Of a stretch of DNA of 64,000 nt, positions 56,382 to 64,000 are shown piece after piece (within the stretch, counting starts at the first letter, position 1; every line of letters begins with the position of its first letter). A model generated the notes under the pieces. It saw only the letters and a list, made by a program, of their open reading frames with translations. It made no database searches and was not told the DNA's origin. The translations under genes were made by a program, and so were the position numbers. Origin of the DNA: Burkholderiales bacterium (GTDB taxonomy: Bacteria; Pseudomonadota; Gammaproteobacteria; Burkholderiales; Nitrosomonadaceae); NCBI GenBank assembly GCA_024235795.1, contig JACKLR010000001.1, forward strand, positions 682,001 to 746,000, given 5' to 3'.

Positions 56382-56642
56382 ATGATGAGAATAACTGTAC
56401 GAATAGATGATAGTTATGCGCAGAAAATCAAGGTTATTCAGCAGAGAACACACCTCAATACTACGGATGTCATTAAACAGGGCATTGACTTGATGTATGA
56501 AAAAGCGGAATTAAGTGGAAAGGAAAAAAACCAGAAATTAATCGAGATGTTGGCGGGTACGGCAAAAGGTCCGGAAGATTTATCGACTACTTATAAAAAA
56601 TATCTTGATCAAGACTGGAAAAAAAAGCATGGTATTGAGTGA
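56382..56642 (+). CDS. ribbon-helix-helix (CopG-like) antitoxin
   Basis: 86 residues; AAGGAA precedes the double ATG at 56382/56385. N-terminal ribbon-helix-helix I-T-V-R-I-D-D-S-Y-A-Q-K-I and T-T-D-V-I-K-Q-G-I-D-L-M-Y, then a charged C-terminal toxin-binding tail. Overlaps the toxin start (ATG 56629) by 14 bp, a standard type II layout. Intact. Confidence 0.82.
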   Translation: MMRITVRIDDSYAQKIKVIQQRTHLNTTDVIKQGIDLMYEKAELSGKEKNQKLIEMLAGTAKGPEDLSTTYKKYLDQDWKKKHGIE

Positions 56643-57051
56643 CACCGGATTCTGGCTTGCATTTTTTAACGCTAATGATCGATTTCATGCAATGGCTGTT
56701 GAACAAATGTAGAAGCTCGAAGAGGCCTTGATAACGACCTGGCCTGTCGTCACTGAAACCAGTTATTTATTGGGTAAGCGCTTGGGCGTGTCCAGTCAAT
56801 TAAGATTTATCTCGGTTTTAGAAACGGGTTATATCGAGGTTTTTGATCTGCAAACTTCACATCTAATCAGAATTCGCCAATTAATCAAACAATACGAAGA
56901 TTTGCCAATGGATTTAGCCGATGCATCTTTAGTTCTGCTCGCAGAAGAATTAGGGCACGGTCAAATTCTTTCCACCGACACACGAAATTTTAAAACCTAT
57001 CGCTGGAAAAACCACCACCCATTTCAAAATTTGCTGCTGCCCGATGACTGA
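56629..57051 (+). pseudogene. PIN-domain (VapC-like) toxin gene with an in-frame TAG
   Basis: The frame starts M-V-L-S-D-T-G-F-W-L-A-F-F-N (first acidic PIN residue, Asp 5) and is interrupted by TAG at 56710-56712 (codon 28). It then continues in the same frame with W-P-V-V-T-E-T-S-Y-L-L (second acidic residue), L-A-D-A-S-L-V-L-L-A and I-L-S-T-D-T-R-N-F (remaining acidic residues) to the stop at 57051. Apart from this one codon, probably a former CAG, the 140-residue ribonuclease toxin is complete. As written it cannot make an active toxin. Confidence 0.82.
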
Positions 57052-57201
57052 TGCTACCGCCGCTTAAACCCATTGCCATGAATAAACACCTGCCGATTCA
57101 TTTTATTGAAAAACCGTCATTCTCGAACTGAATGCGGCACCTGGTATTTGATTGATAACGAGGGCGAACCTGCGAGAACGCATTTTTTACATCCGGCGTG
57201 A

Positions 57202-58167
57202 TTATGCGTAAAACGCTTTAAACGTATCGACAAACCGGTTGAATTCATCTGCAGGCAGCGCGTTGATTCCGGCCGCGCCCTTTCTTCCGCCGCCGGACAC
57301 GAATTGACTAGCCAGTTCGTCAGCATGCAGTCCTTTCCGTTCAAGCGGTGAGCGAATGCTGATTCTAAAGGTGCCATCGGCATTTTCGGTAATAAGGGCA
57401 TGCGCGCGCCCGGGATACTGATTGGCAAGATCGTTGATATAAACGCCACTGACACGGCGCGCCCATTGCGCATTCTGAAACAGAATTGCAGCAGATTCGG
57501 CAGTTTGGTACAGATAAGTGCTTGCTTCCGCCGACGCCATATCTTCCTTGTAACCCGCCTCCAGGGTACTGAAAATCGTTTTGTTGTCTTGTATGAAATC
57601 AAATGGCGTGGCGTACGGTTGCAGATGTTGAAAAAGCGCATCCGGATGAAAAAACAGGTCGGACAGGCTCTCGCCGTAACTGTTGTAGTTGATATAAATA
57701 CCCAATCGCTGCAGCAGGCTCAACGATTCCTGATCGAACCCGGATTCCTTGCCCAGCGCCATGGCCACATCGTTCAGATTATCGCCAAATGCCGCGACCA
57801 GCGCCCATGCCCGAAATTTCCCGCCAAGATGTTGATCGACGAGCAATCCCGTGCACACGGTCGATGACTGATCGTTGATTACCGTTTTCAACCGCGGGTG
57901 GTTTGCCAGCGCACCGCTTTTATGATGATCGAAGTATTCGATCACAGCGCCCTGCTCCAGCAACCGCTGCACGTCAGCGCTGTTTTTTTCATACGAAATA
58001 TCGAGCACGGTAATATGATCATCCGGACTCGCATCTATGCGTTTGAGCAAATCGATATCACGTTTGACGCCGGTTATTAACCGTGCATTCTGCGGATTTG
58101 CGTTGCGCATCTGAACCAGCGAACAGATGCCGTCGGCATCGCCATTAAAAACATCAATATAATTCAT
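57202..58167 (-). CDS. DHH-family phosphoesterase
   Basis: 321 residues. Motifs N-G-D-A-D-G-I-C (first metal site), V-L-D-I-S-Y and Y-F-D-H-H-K-S-G (the DHH box), then a DHHA1 domain with S-G-G-G-R-K-G-A-A-G-I. The family hydrolyses phosphodiester bonds in nanoRNA, cyclic dinucleotides or single-stranded DNA; the substrate of this member cannot be told from sequence. Monocistronic, opposite to the upstream toxin relic, 150 bp away. Confidence 0.85.
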   Translation of the reverse strand: MNYIDVFNGDADGICSLVQMRNANPQNARLITGVKRDIDLLKRIDASPDDHITVLDISYEKNSADVQRLLEQGAVIEYFDHHKSGALANHPRLKTVINDQSSTVCTGLLVDQHLGGKFRAWALVAAFGDNLNDVAMALGKESGFDQESLSLLQRLGIYINYNSYGESLSDLFFHPDALFQHLQPYATPFDFIQDNKTIFSTLEAGYKEDMASAEASTYLYQTAESAAILFQNAQWARRVSGVYINDLANQYPGRAHALITENADGTFRISIRSPLERKGLHADELASQFVSGGGRKGAAGINALPADEFNRFVDTFKAFYA

Positions 58168-58410
58168 TACCTGATTATGCCTTTTAATTTATTATGAAAG
58201 TGTTTATAAGTTTGACCGTTTTCCTTGCTGCGATGATAGCGCTATCAGGGCTCATGCGATAAGAAGAAATAACCTTAAAAATGCATTTAATCCTGTATTA
58301 ACCATTTTCTGATGACCATAGCCTTGTACGATGTGCCGAAGTATAAACCACATCATTGATATGACGCATGAGACATATCAATCTGGTTATTCAATCTCAT
58401 CACAATCGCC

Positions 58411-58725
58411 CTATGCACGATCTCCCCAGTCTTCTGGATAAACACCCTGTTCAACACACGATGAAGGCCTGGAATACAGCCAGTCGCACACCTAGTCAGC
58501 CCAGCTGTGTTTGACAGGATTCCTGCAAATAAAGCCGCTGCTGGTGGCGGTAATGTCCAGATCGGTGCAATTATCCGGCAAAACCACCATGGCACCGATG
58601 TATAAGGCATGATGCTGTTTGACATAGTCAAGCGCATCACGTAATACATCAAGTTGTCTACCAACAGGCAGTCCACTGTCTTCTCTTTGCGCCAATATGA
58701 CGGTAAAAACCTAGGAAAGCACCGG
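58411..58725 (-). pseudogene. REP-associated tyrosine transposase (RAYT) relic
   Basis: Minus-strand frame with the Y1-transposase fingerprint: F-T-V-I-L-A-Q-R-E-D near the start, D-A-L-D-Y-V-K-Q-H-H, A-M-V-V-L-P-D, then directly N-P-V-K-H (normally some 50 residues later, so an internal deletion), an in-frame TAG, and V-C-D-W-L-Y-S with G-V-Y-P-E-D-W-G-D at the end, the usual RAYT C-terminus. The HUH motif (L-P-D-H-x-H) is destroyed (N replaces H). RAYTs mobilise REP palindromes of the type seen at 34452 and 37602. Confidence 0.7.
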
Positions 58726-58854
58726 CAACATGGATACACCCCCTTCGTCGGCGCACCCTACGCGCATAAATTAGTGCTTAGCTTAGCTGGTAGTTAGATA
58801 AAATAATCGCTCCAATCCCCTCCGATTTTAGGGAAAACTTTGAATCGATTACAC

Positions 58855-59571
58855 TTATTCGCGCATCTTCTCTTTGTGATGACGCGGTTTACCATGTGAT
58901 GCGGACACCATAGTTAATTCCAATTGCGCTAACCCGCCATCGTCTGGAGACACAAAACTGACACCGTCACCCTCACCAATCCAGCCTTCACCTACAAAAA
59001 TTCCAATTGCAAATGTTCCACCAGGTACGGAATTGATATCGTACATTGCGTCGTAGGTCAATGGAATCTCTATAACCACCCCATCATCTGCTGGTGAAGA
59101 ACGAACATTGAAATTACCATAAATCCTGCCTGTCGAAAGATCAACTATTGCATTTCGGAAATCATCGATGTCCCATACGGGTTTCTGTAGCGTAGGTATG
59201 TCTCCAATATCATATAAAACAAATGAGAATGATGGAAAATCAGGATCCAACCCTGCAACTGCACTTTTAACCTTCAGCCGAAGCTTTCCAAATATTGCTT
59301 GTGTGCAGAACGGTGGCAATTCGAATATAAGAAATGATCTGTCAAACCAGCCTGCGTCTGAAGTTATTCCGATTGAGTCAAATACCGGCTTAATGCCATC
59401 ATCAAATATCATACTAAGGGCAGTATCTTCAGCGCCTAATATTTGTCCCCAGCTTTTTGCATCGATGGTACTAACAGAATTTACACATTTTTTGTGTGTG
59501 TCATTTTCTGCATTTACTAATGGCACACCAAATAGAAAAAAAAGCACAATTATTGCCACTATCCTGTTCAT
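58855..59571 (-). CDS. hypothetical exported protein
   Basis: 238 residues. Clear Sec signal peptide (I-V-A-I-I-V-L-F-F-L-F-G-V-P-L-V-N-A-E). Mature part contains strand-rich sequence (F-D-R-S-F-L-I-F-E-L-P-P, L-R-L-K-V-K-S-A-V-A-G) and ends in basic H-G-K-P-R-H-H-K. The pattern resembles small secreted beta-sandwich proteins, but no family is recognised. Stands alone; gene-free stretches flank both sides. Confidence 0.65.
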   Translation of the reverse strand: MNRIVAIIVLFFLFGVPLVNAENDTHKKCVNSVSTIDAKSWGQILGAEDTALSMIFDDGIKPVFDSIGITSDAGWFDRSFLIFELPPFCTQAIFGKLRLKVKSAVAGLDPDFPSFSFVLYDIGDIPTLQKPVWDIDDFRNAIVDLSTGRIYGNFNVRSSPADDGVVIEIPLTYDAMYDINSVPGGTFAIGIFVGEGWIGEGDGVSFVSPDDGGLAQLELTMVSASHGKPRHHKEKMRE

Positions 59572-60118
59572 AATTCTATCCTCTCATTTGGATTGTTTAA
59601 ATATGGAATTACAATCTTCACAGGTACTTTTCTCGTACTCTAATCCATATGATGTTGCAAGGTTCAGTAAGCTTCATGGCAAGGCGTGCCTTGCAGGAAG
59701 TAGTTCTATTGCCAAAAAACACAACGCAGCTCATGGGCGCTGACAAGCCCTCCCGCTAAACGTTACCGTGGTATCCTGTAACCACGTTGCATAACACGAC
59801 GGGAACGCCGTACCTGACAATATCAGATGGATAACATACTGGATATTTTCCATTAGCGACTTCCATTGAAATCAAGGCCAAAGAAATATATTTAACTTAA
59901 TTGTAATTATTCAGTGAAATAATTGCAAAAAGTACATAGCGAAGCGCTGGAAAGATCTGCCTGTGGATGCTTTGAAACACATGGAGAAATCAAATGGTTT
60001 CTAGAATGCAACACCGCTCTCTCCGTAAGATAAAACCGGCAGAATGCATTTTCAGCGGATAAAAGATACCATCACCTATGTTTATCTATGCCGGAATCTC
60101 GATAAGCCAGCAGTCATA
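59572..60118. other. gene-free stretch
   Basis: 547 bp without a convincing coding frame. A small inverted repeat (CGTGG...CCACG at about 59768-59787) is visible. No terminator or known element could be identified. Confidence 0.5.
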
Positions 60119-61204
60119 TCACGCAGGTCTGACAATAATCCGAATATCTTGCCCGACCATACGCGTGTCTTCTATTTTCAAAGCAACTTTTTGATCCAGA
60201 TTGACCAGTTCGGGCAGCTGCAACATGGCTTTTGCATTGTTTCCCAGCAGGCTGGGCGCCAGGTAGATAATCAGTTCATCGACCAATCCAGCCTGCAGTA
60301 AGGCGCCATTCAGCCCGCTGCCGGCTTCGACCAGGATTTCATTGAATTCCAGCTCGGCCAATGTTGCCATCATAACGGTCAGATCGACTTTATCCGCTTT
60401 TCCGGAAATCATTACTTGCACACCCATTTTTTCCAGTACGCCAATTTTTTCGGTATTTTCACAAGCGGCGGTAAAAATAAATGTTTCTTCGCCCTGCAAC
60501 ACGCTGGCATCGAGCGAAATCTGCAGGCGGTTATCGATGATTATTTTTTTGGGCTGCCGGGTTGTCGGAATATGGCGCACGGTCAGGCGCGCGTTGTCGG
60601 TCAGAATAGTATTGACACCGGTCATCATCGCACATGAACGCGCACGCCAACGATGACCGTCCCTGCGTGCGGCCTCGTCGGTGATCCACTGACTCCGACC
60701 GTTATTCAGCGCGGTTTTGCCGTCAAGACTTGCGGCGATTTTTAGCCGTACCCACGGTCTGCCATGCTGCATGCGTGTTTTGAAACCGATGTTGAGTGCC
60801 TGCGCCTGTTCGTGCAGCAACCCTGTCTGAACGTCGATTCCGGCCTGTCTCAGGGCTTCAATGCCATTGCCCAGTACCAGCGGGTTGGGATCTTCCATGG
60901 CAATTACGACGCGGGAGATACCGGCTTTGATTAATGCATCGACACAAGGCGGGGTGCGGCCATGATGACTGCATGGCTCAAGTGTGACATAGGCGGTTGC
61001 GCCGCGCGCTTGATCGCCGGCCATTGACAGGGCATTGATCTCCGCATGCGCCTGGCCCGCTTTTTCATGCCAGCCGCTGCCAACTATCCGGTCATTCTGC
61101 GTAATGACACAGCCGACACGCGGGTTTGGTGACGTCGTATAAAGCCCTTTTTCCGCCAGTCGCAAGGCTTGCGACATCATGACATAGTCTACAGGTTTAA
61201 ACAT
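60119..61204 (-). CDS. ribD: bifunctional riboflavin deaminase/reductase RibD
   Basis: 361 residues. The deaminase domain has H-A-E-I-N-A-L and P-C-S-H-H-G-R-T-P-P-C (zinc site), and the reductase domain begins at about residue 150 (W-V-R-L-K-I-A-A-S-L-D-G-K-T-A). It carries out the second and third steps of riboflavin synthesis. Transcribed with nrdR (32-bp gap). No FMN riboswitch is seen upstream of it in the window. Confidence 0.96.
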   Translation of the reverse strand: MFKPVDYVMMSQALRLAEKGLYTTSPNPRVGCVITQNDRIVGSGWHEKAGQAHAEINALSMAGDQARGATAYVTLEPCSHHGRTPPCVDALIKAGISRVVIAMEDPNPLVLGNGIEALRQAGIDVQTGLLHEQAQALNIGFKTRMQHGRPWVRLKIAASLDGKTALNNGRSQWITDEAARRDGHRWRARSCAMMTGVNTILTDNARLTVRHIPTTRQPKKIIIDNRLQISLDASVLQGEETFIFTAACENTEKIGVLEKMGVQVMISGKADKVDLTVMMATLAELEFNEILVEAGSGLNGALLQAGLVDELIIYLAPSLLGNNAKAMLQLPELVNLDQKVALKIEDTRMVGQDIRIIVRPA

Positions 61205-61236
61205 AAGCGCCCTTGACGCGATGCGTCTTGTACAGA

Positions 61237-61740
61237 CTATTTCCCGGACTGGTTTGCTTCTCCGCTTGTTTCATCTTTGCTGATTTCATCGACTTCATTC
61301 ACCTCGCGGATTGCATCGCGGAAATCATCAACGTCCTGAAAACTTTTATACACTGACGCAAAGCGAATATAGGCAACTTTGTCGAGCTTGTAGAGTTCTT
61401 CCATCACGCTCTCGCCTATGCTTCTGGCAGTGACTTCGCGCTCTCCAAGACTCAGAAATTTTTGTATGATGCGGTCAATCGCGGCGTCGACATAATCTGT
61501 GGGCACCGGGCGTTTATGCAGCGCACGTTTGAACCCGGTCAGCAATTTGTTGCGGTCAAACTCGGCGCGCGTACCGTCATGCTTGACCACCTGGGGCAAA
61601 CGCAATTCAACTGTTTCGTAGGTGGTAAACCGTTTGTCGCAGGCCGGGCAGCGCCGCCTGCGGCGGATACGGTTCCCTTCTTCACTTACGCGAGAATCGA
61701 TGACATTGGTATCCTCCGCGTTACAGAAAGGACATTTCAT
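61237..61740 (-). CDS. nrdR: transcriptional repressor NrdR
   Basis: 167 residues. N-terminal zinc ribbon M-K-C-P-F-C...R-R-R-R-R-C-P-A-C and an ATP-cone domain (V-K-H-D-G-T-R-A-E-F-D-R-N-K-L). Represses ribonucleotide reductase genes in response to nucleotide binding. glyA-nrdR-ribD order is common in betaproteobacteria. Slightly long C-terminal acidic tail. Confidence 0.96.
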   Translation of the reverse strand: MKCPFCNAEDTNVIDSRVSEEGNRIRRRRRCPACDKRFTTYETVELRLPQVVKHDGTRAEFDRNKLLTGFKRALHKRPVPTDYVDAAIDRIIQKFLSLGEREVTARSIGESVMEELYKLDKVAYIRFASVYKSFQDVDDFRDAIREVNEVDEISKDETSGEANQSGK

Positions 61741-61801
61741 AATCGATTGGTTTCGCGTGAGTGGCGCATGCGGCGTTCAACGTCTGTAAAAGTCAGTCAA
61801 A

Positions 61802-63052
61802 TCATTTTCCATAAACCGGGAATTTTGCGCAGAGTGCTTTTGCTTCTCCGGCTACCCGGGAAATGACGGCGGCATCATTCGGCGCTTCAAGTACATCGGC
61901 AATCATGTTCGCCAGTTGTTCGGCTTCCAGTTCCTTGAATCCACGGGTTGTCATGGCCGGCGAGCCGATACGGATACCGCTGGTAACAAACGGTTTTTGC
62001 GGATCGTTCGGAATGGCGTTTTTATTCACCGTGATATGCGCATGTTCAAGCGCCGCTTCCGCTTCCTTGCCGGTCAGTTTGATCGCCTGCAAATCAACGA
62101 GAAACATATGACAGTCCGTCTTGCCGGACACGATACGCAGACCACGCATCTGCAGTATTTTCGCCATGACGCGTGCATTTTCGATGACCTGCTCCTGATA
62201 TTTCTTGAATTCCTTTGTTGAAGCTTCTTTAAACGCAACCGCTTTTGCTGCAATCACATGCATGAGCGGGCCGCCCTGGGTTTGCGGGAAAATCGCTGAA
62301 TTAAGCGCTTTTTCGTGCTCTGGTTTCGCCATGATAATGCCGCCACGCGGACCGCGCAGCGTTTTATGCGTCGTGCTGGTTACAAAATCGGCAATACCCA
62401 CCGGATTTGGATAATATCCCGCTGCAATCAGACCTGCATAATGCGCCATGTCGACAAACAAATAGGCTCCCACTGAATCGGCGATTTTACGAAAACGCTT
62501 CCAGTCGATCACCCGGGAATAAGCGGAGGCACCGGCCACAATCATTTTTGGCTTATGCTCCTTCGCCAACCGTTCAACCTGATCATAATCGAGTTCTTCG
62601 GTTTCCGGATGCAGTCCATATGATATGGAATGAAATATCTTGCCGCTCAAATTTACAGTCGCGCCATGCGTCAAATGCCCGCCATGCGCGAGTGACATCC
62701 CAAGCAAGGTATCACCCGGTTTGAGTGCGGACAGATAAACAGCTGCATTGGCCTGTGAACCGGAATGCGGTTGAACGTTGACATATTCGGCGTTGAACAA
62801 TGCCTTGAGCCGGTCTATCGCCAACTGCTCCACGATATCCACATAATTGCAGCCACCGTAATACCGTTTTCCCGGATACCCTTCGGCATATTTGTTTGTA
62901 AGCACAGAACCCTGTGCCTGCATCACTGCCGGACTGGCATAGTTCTCTGATGCGATTAATTCAATGTATTCTTCTTGCCGTTGAATCTCGCCTTTCATGG
63001 CTTGCCATAAATCTGGATCAACGTTCTCTATCGTATGACTCTGCGAAAACAT
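61802..63052 (-). CDS. glyA: serine hydroxymethyltransferase
   Basis: 416 residues. PLP Lys in T-S-T-T-H-K-T-L-R-G-P-R-G-G; conserved N-Y-A-S-P-A-V-M and Y-P-G-K-R-Y-Y-G-G-C. Interconverts serine and glycine with tetrahydrofolate. First gene of the glyA-nrdR-ribD group. Normal length, intact. Confidence 0.97.
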   Translation of the reverse strand: MFSQSHTIENVDPDLWQAMKGEIQRQEEYIELIASENYASPAVMQAQGSVLTNKYAEGYPGKRYYGGCNYVDIVEQLAIDRLKALFNAEYVNVQPHSGSQANAAVYLSALKPGDTLLGMSLAHGGHLTHGATVNLSGKIFHSISYGLHPETEELDYDQVERLAKEHKPKMIVAGASAYSRVIDWKRFRKIADSVGAYLFVDMAHYAGLIAAGYYPNPVGIADFVTSTTHKTLRGPRGGIIMAKPEHEKALNSAIFPQTQGGPLMHVIAAKAVAFKEASTKEFKKYQEQVIENARVMAKILQMRGLRIVSGKTDCHMFLVDLQAIKLTGKEAEAALEHAHITVNKNAIPNDPQKPFVTSGIRIGSPAMTTRGFKELEAEQLANMIADVLEAPNDAAVISRVAGEAKALCAKFPVYGK

Positions 63053-63229
63053 GGTGTTATCAGACCCTTTATAACTTTATATAATTTAAGAAACTGAGAA
63101 ACTGCATATATTACCATTATTACCCCTGCACGCAGAAAATAAGATCACTGCTCGACATGATGATTACGCTGTTAATCCCAACAATCGCATTGATGTTAAG
63201 GGACAGTAGAAATGAACTCGAGCTGATAA

Positions 63230-64000
63230 TTATCTCAGCTGCAGGTAGTCTTCATCGGTAATTTTTGACCAGTCTTTTGCTTTCTCAAGAAAAGCACGTT
63301 GACTTGCAACGACTTCCTGCGCAAGTTGTGATTTTGCTGCGGCTCGATCCAGGAGTTCGTCATTCGCCTGTTTGAATAAATCCAAGACATCATCAGGCAA
63401 TGTACGGATTTTTATGTTGCTTTGTCGCTTCATTTTTTCCCATGCAATCGCATTTCGGTAGAAAGATTCCGATAGCATGTCAAACGAGACTTCCTTGGCA
63501 GCTATGGCGACAATCGCTTTCAGATCATCCGGTAAAGCGTCAAATTTAGGCTTGTTGACAAAGAGATGGACTTCCGCACCGGGTTCATGCCAGCCTGTAT
63601 AGTAATAAGGCGCAATTTTATGAAAACCCATTTTAATATCATTGGCAGGCCCGACCCATTCGACGGCGTCGATCGTGCCTCGCTCCAGTGCAGTATAAAG
63701 TTCGCCGGGGGGAATACTCACGGGATTCATTCCGGCTTTGCCGACGACTTCGCCTGCATGTCCCGGCATACGTATTTTTAATCCTTTCAGGTCCTGAATT
63801 GATTTGATTTCTTTTCTGAACCACCCGCCCATCTGAATATGCGTATTACCTGCCGGAAATGCCACGACATTATGACGCGCATAAACCTTGTTCAGTAATT
63901 CAAGCCCTCCGCCGTAGTAGTACCAGGCATTCATTTCAGTCGGATTCATGCCAAAAGGCGTGGTGGTAAAGAATGTGGTCGCAGGATCTTTCCCTTTGTA
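63230..64000 (-). CDS. TRAP-transporter substrate-binding protein (DctP family), N-terminus outside window
   Basis: The frame is open to the right edge (Y-K-G-K-D-P-A-T-T-F-F at 64000) and ends at 63230. The family core is clear: M-N-A-W-Y-Y-Y-G-G-G, D-L-K-G-L-K-I-R-M-P-G, L-Y-T-A-L-E-R-G-T-I-D-A-V-E-W-V-G and Y-Y-T-G-W-H-E-P-G. It resembles the TakP-like subgroup that binds 2-oxo acids in the periplasm. The membrane components are not in the window. Confidence 0.9.
   Translation of the reverse strand, partial: YKGKDPATTFFTTTPFGMNPTEMNAWYYYGGGLELLNKVYARHNVVAFPAGNTHIQMGGWFRKEIKSIQDLKGLKIRMPGHAGEVVGKAGMNPVSIPPGELYTALERGTIDAVEWVGPANDIKMGFHKIAPYYYTGWHEPGAEVHLFVNKPKFDALPDDLKAIVAIAAKEVSFDMLSESFYRNAIAWEKMKRQSNIKIRTLPDDVLDLFKQANDELLDRAAAKSQLAQEVVASQRAFLEKAKDWSKITDEDYLQLR

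Noticed and set aside
57060..57170. Possible small protein tail (G-T-W-Y-L-I-D-N-E-G-E) after the PIN relic
   Set aside because: The frame is short, starts after a stop and has no context that lets me call it a gene fragment with any confidence.
58195..58262. 22-residue plus-strand peptide resembling a signal sequence
   Set aside because: Too short, no ribosome binding site and no partner gene; probably chance.
61205..61236. FMN riboswitch ahead of ribD
   Set aside because: The gap between nrdR and ribD is only 32 bp, far too short, and nothing like the conserved RFN element is seen there.

Overview
The window looks like a chromosomal stretch of a betaproteobacterium, most probably a Nitrosomonas-like ammonia oxidiser. 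This is an inference from gene content and order (sspB-sspA next to petC-petB-petA, dciA-M23 peptidase-secA, glyA-nrdR-ribD), a moderately AT-rich base composition and a chromosome crowded with insertion sequences. No species call can be proved from the sequence alone.

Layout. (1) About 1-19,270 is a decaying integrated mobile element. Its right edge is the 3' end of a tRNA-Thr gene (19,270-19,345), followed inward by a tyrosine integrase, a replication/primase module (CHC2 zinc finger, TOPRIM/DUF3987 protein, Xis-like protein, iteron-like repeats), small cargo genes (zinc ribbon, lipoproteins, cpYpsA-like protein) and plasmid-type control genes (KorB-like, KfrB-like and TrbA/KorC-like proteins, with a candidate KorB operator). 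The far left holds wrecked export genes: an RTX gene split by an IS21 element with a perfect 5-bp target duplication, a truncated lipase, and a 138-bp duplicated segment fused to both. A traG stub lies beside an IS4-family element. The left end of the element is not in the window.

(2) About 19,270-34,410 is ordinary core genome: tRNA-Thr, sspAB, cytochrome bc1, secA, an M23 peptidase, dciA, a TPR lipoprotein, an RNB-domain ribonuclease, a TonB-like protein, aroE, and a CBS-domain gene behind a perfect FNR-type box.

(3) About 35,147-57,051 is a complete type I-F CRISPR-Cas locus: a WYL-domain regulator, a Tat-signal HIRAN protein, cas1, a cas2-cas3 fusion, csy1-csy4 (all + strand), a ParD-like/zeta toxin-antitoxin pair, an AT-rich leader with an IHF-type site, and a very long array (46,090-56,131) with about 149 ordered repeats. 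The roughly 1.1 kb nearest the leader is scrambled. A second toxin-antitoxin pair (ribbon-helix-helix/PIN) follows the array. In both pairs the antitoxin is intact and the toxin is broken.

The most notable observation is that eight leader-side spacers derive from one 15-bp tandem repeat encoding a pentapeptide of the type (I/V)-K-x-(G/S)-T. All eight start in the register expected if the repeat itself supplies a 5'-CC PAM, on either strand. This is an internal record of repeated acquisition from one repetitive target.

(4) About 57,202-64,000 returns to core genes: a DHH phosphoesterase, a REP-associated transposase relic, a secreted protein, ribD, nrdR, glyA and a TRAP-transporter binding protein running off the right edge.
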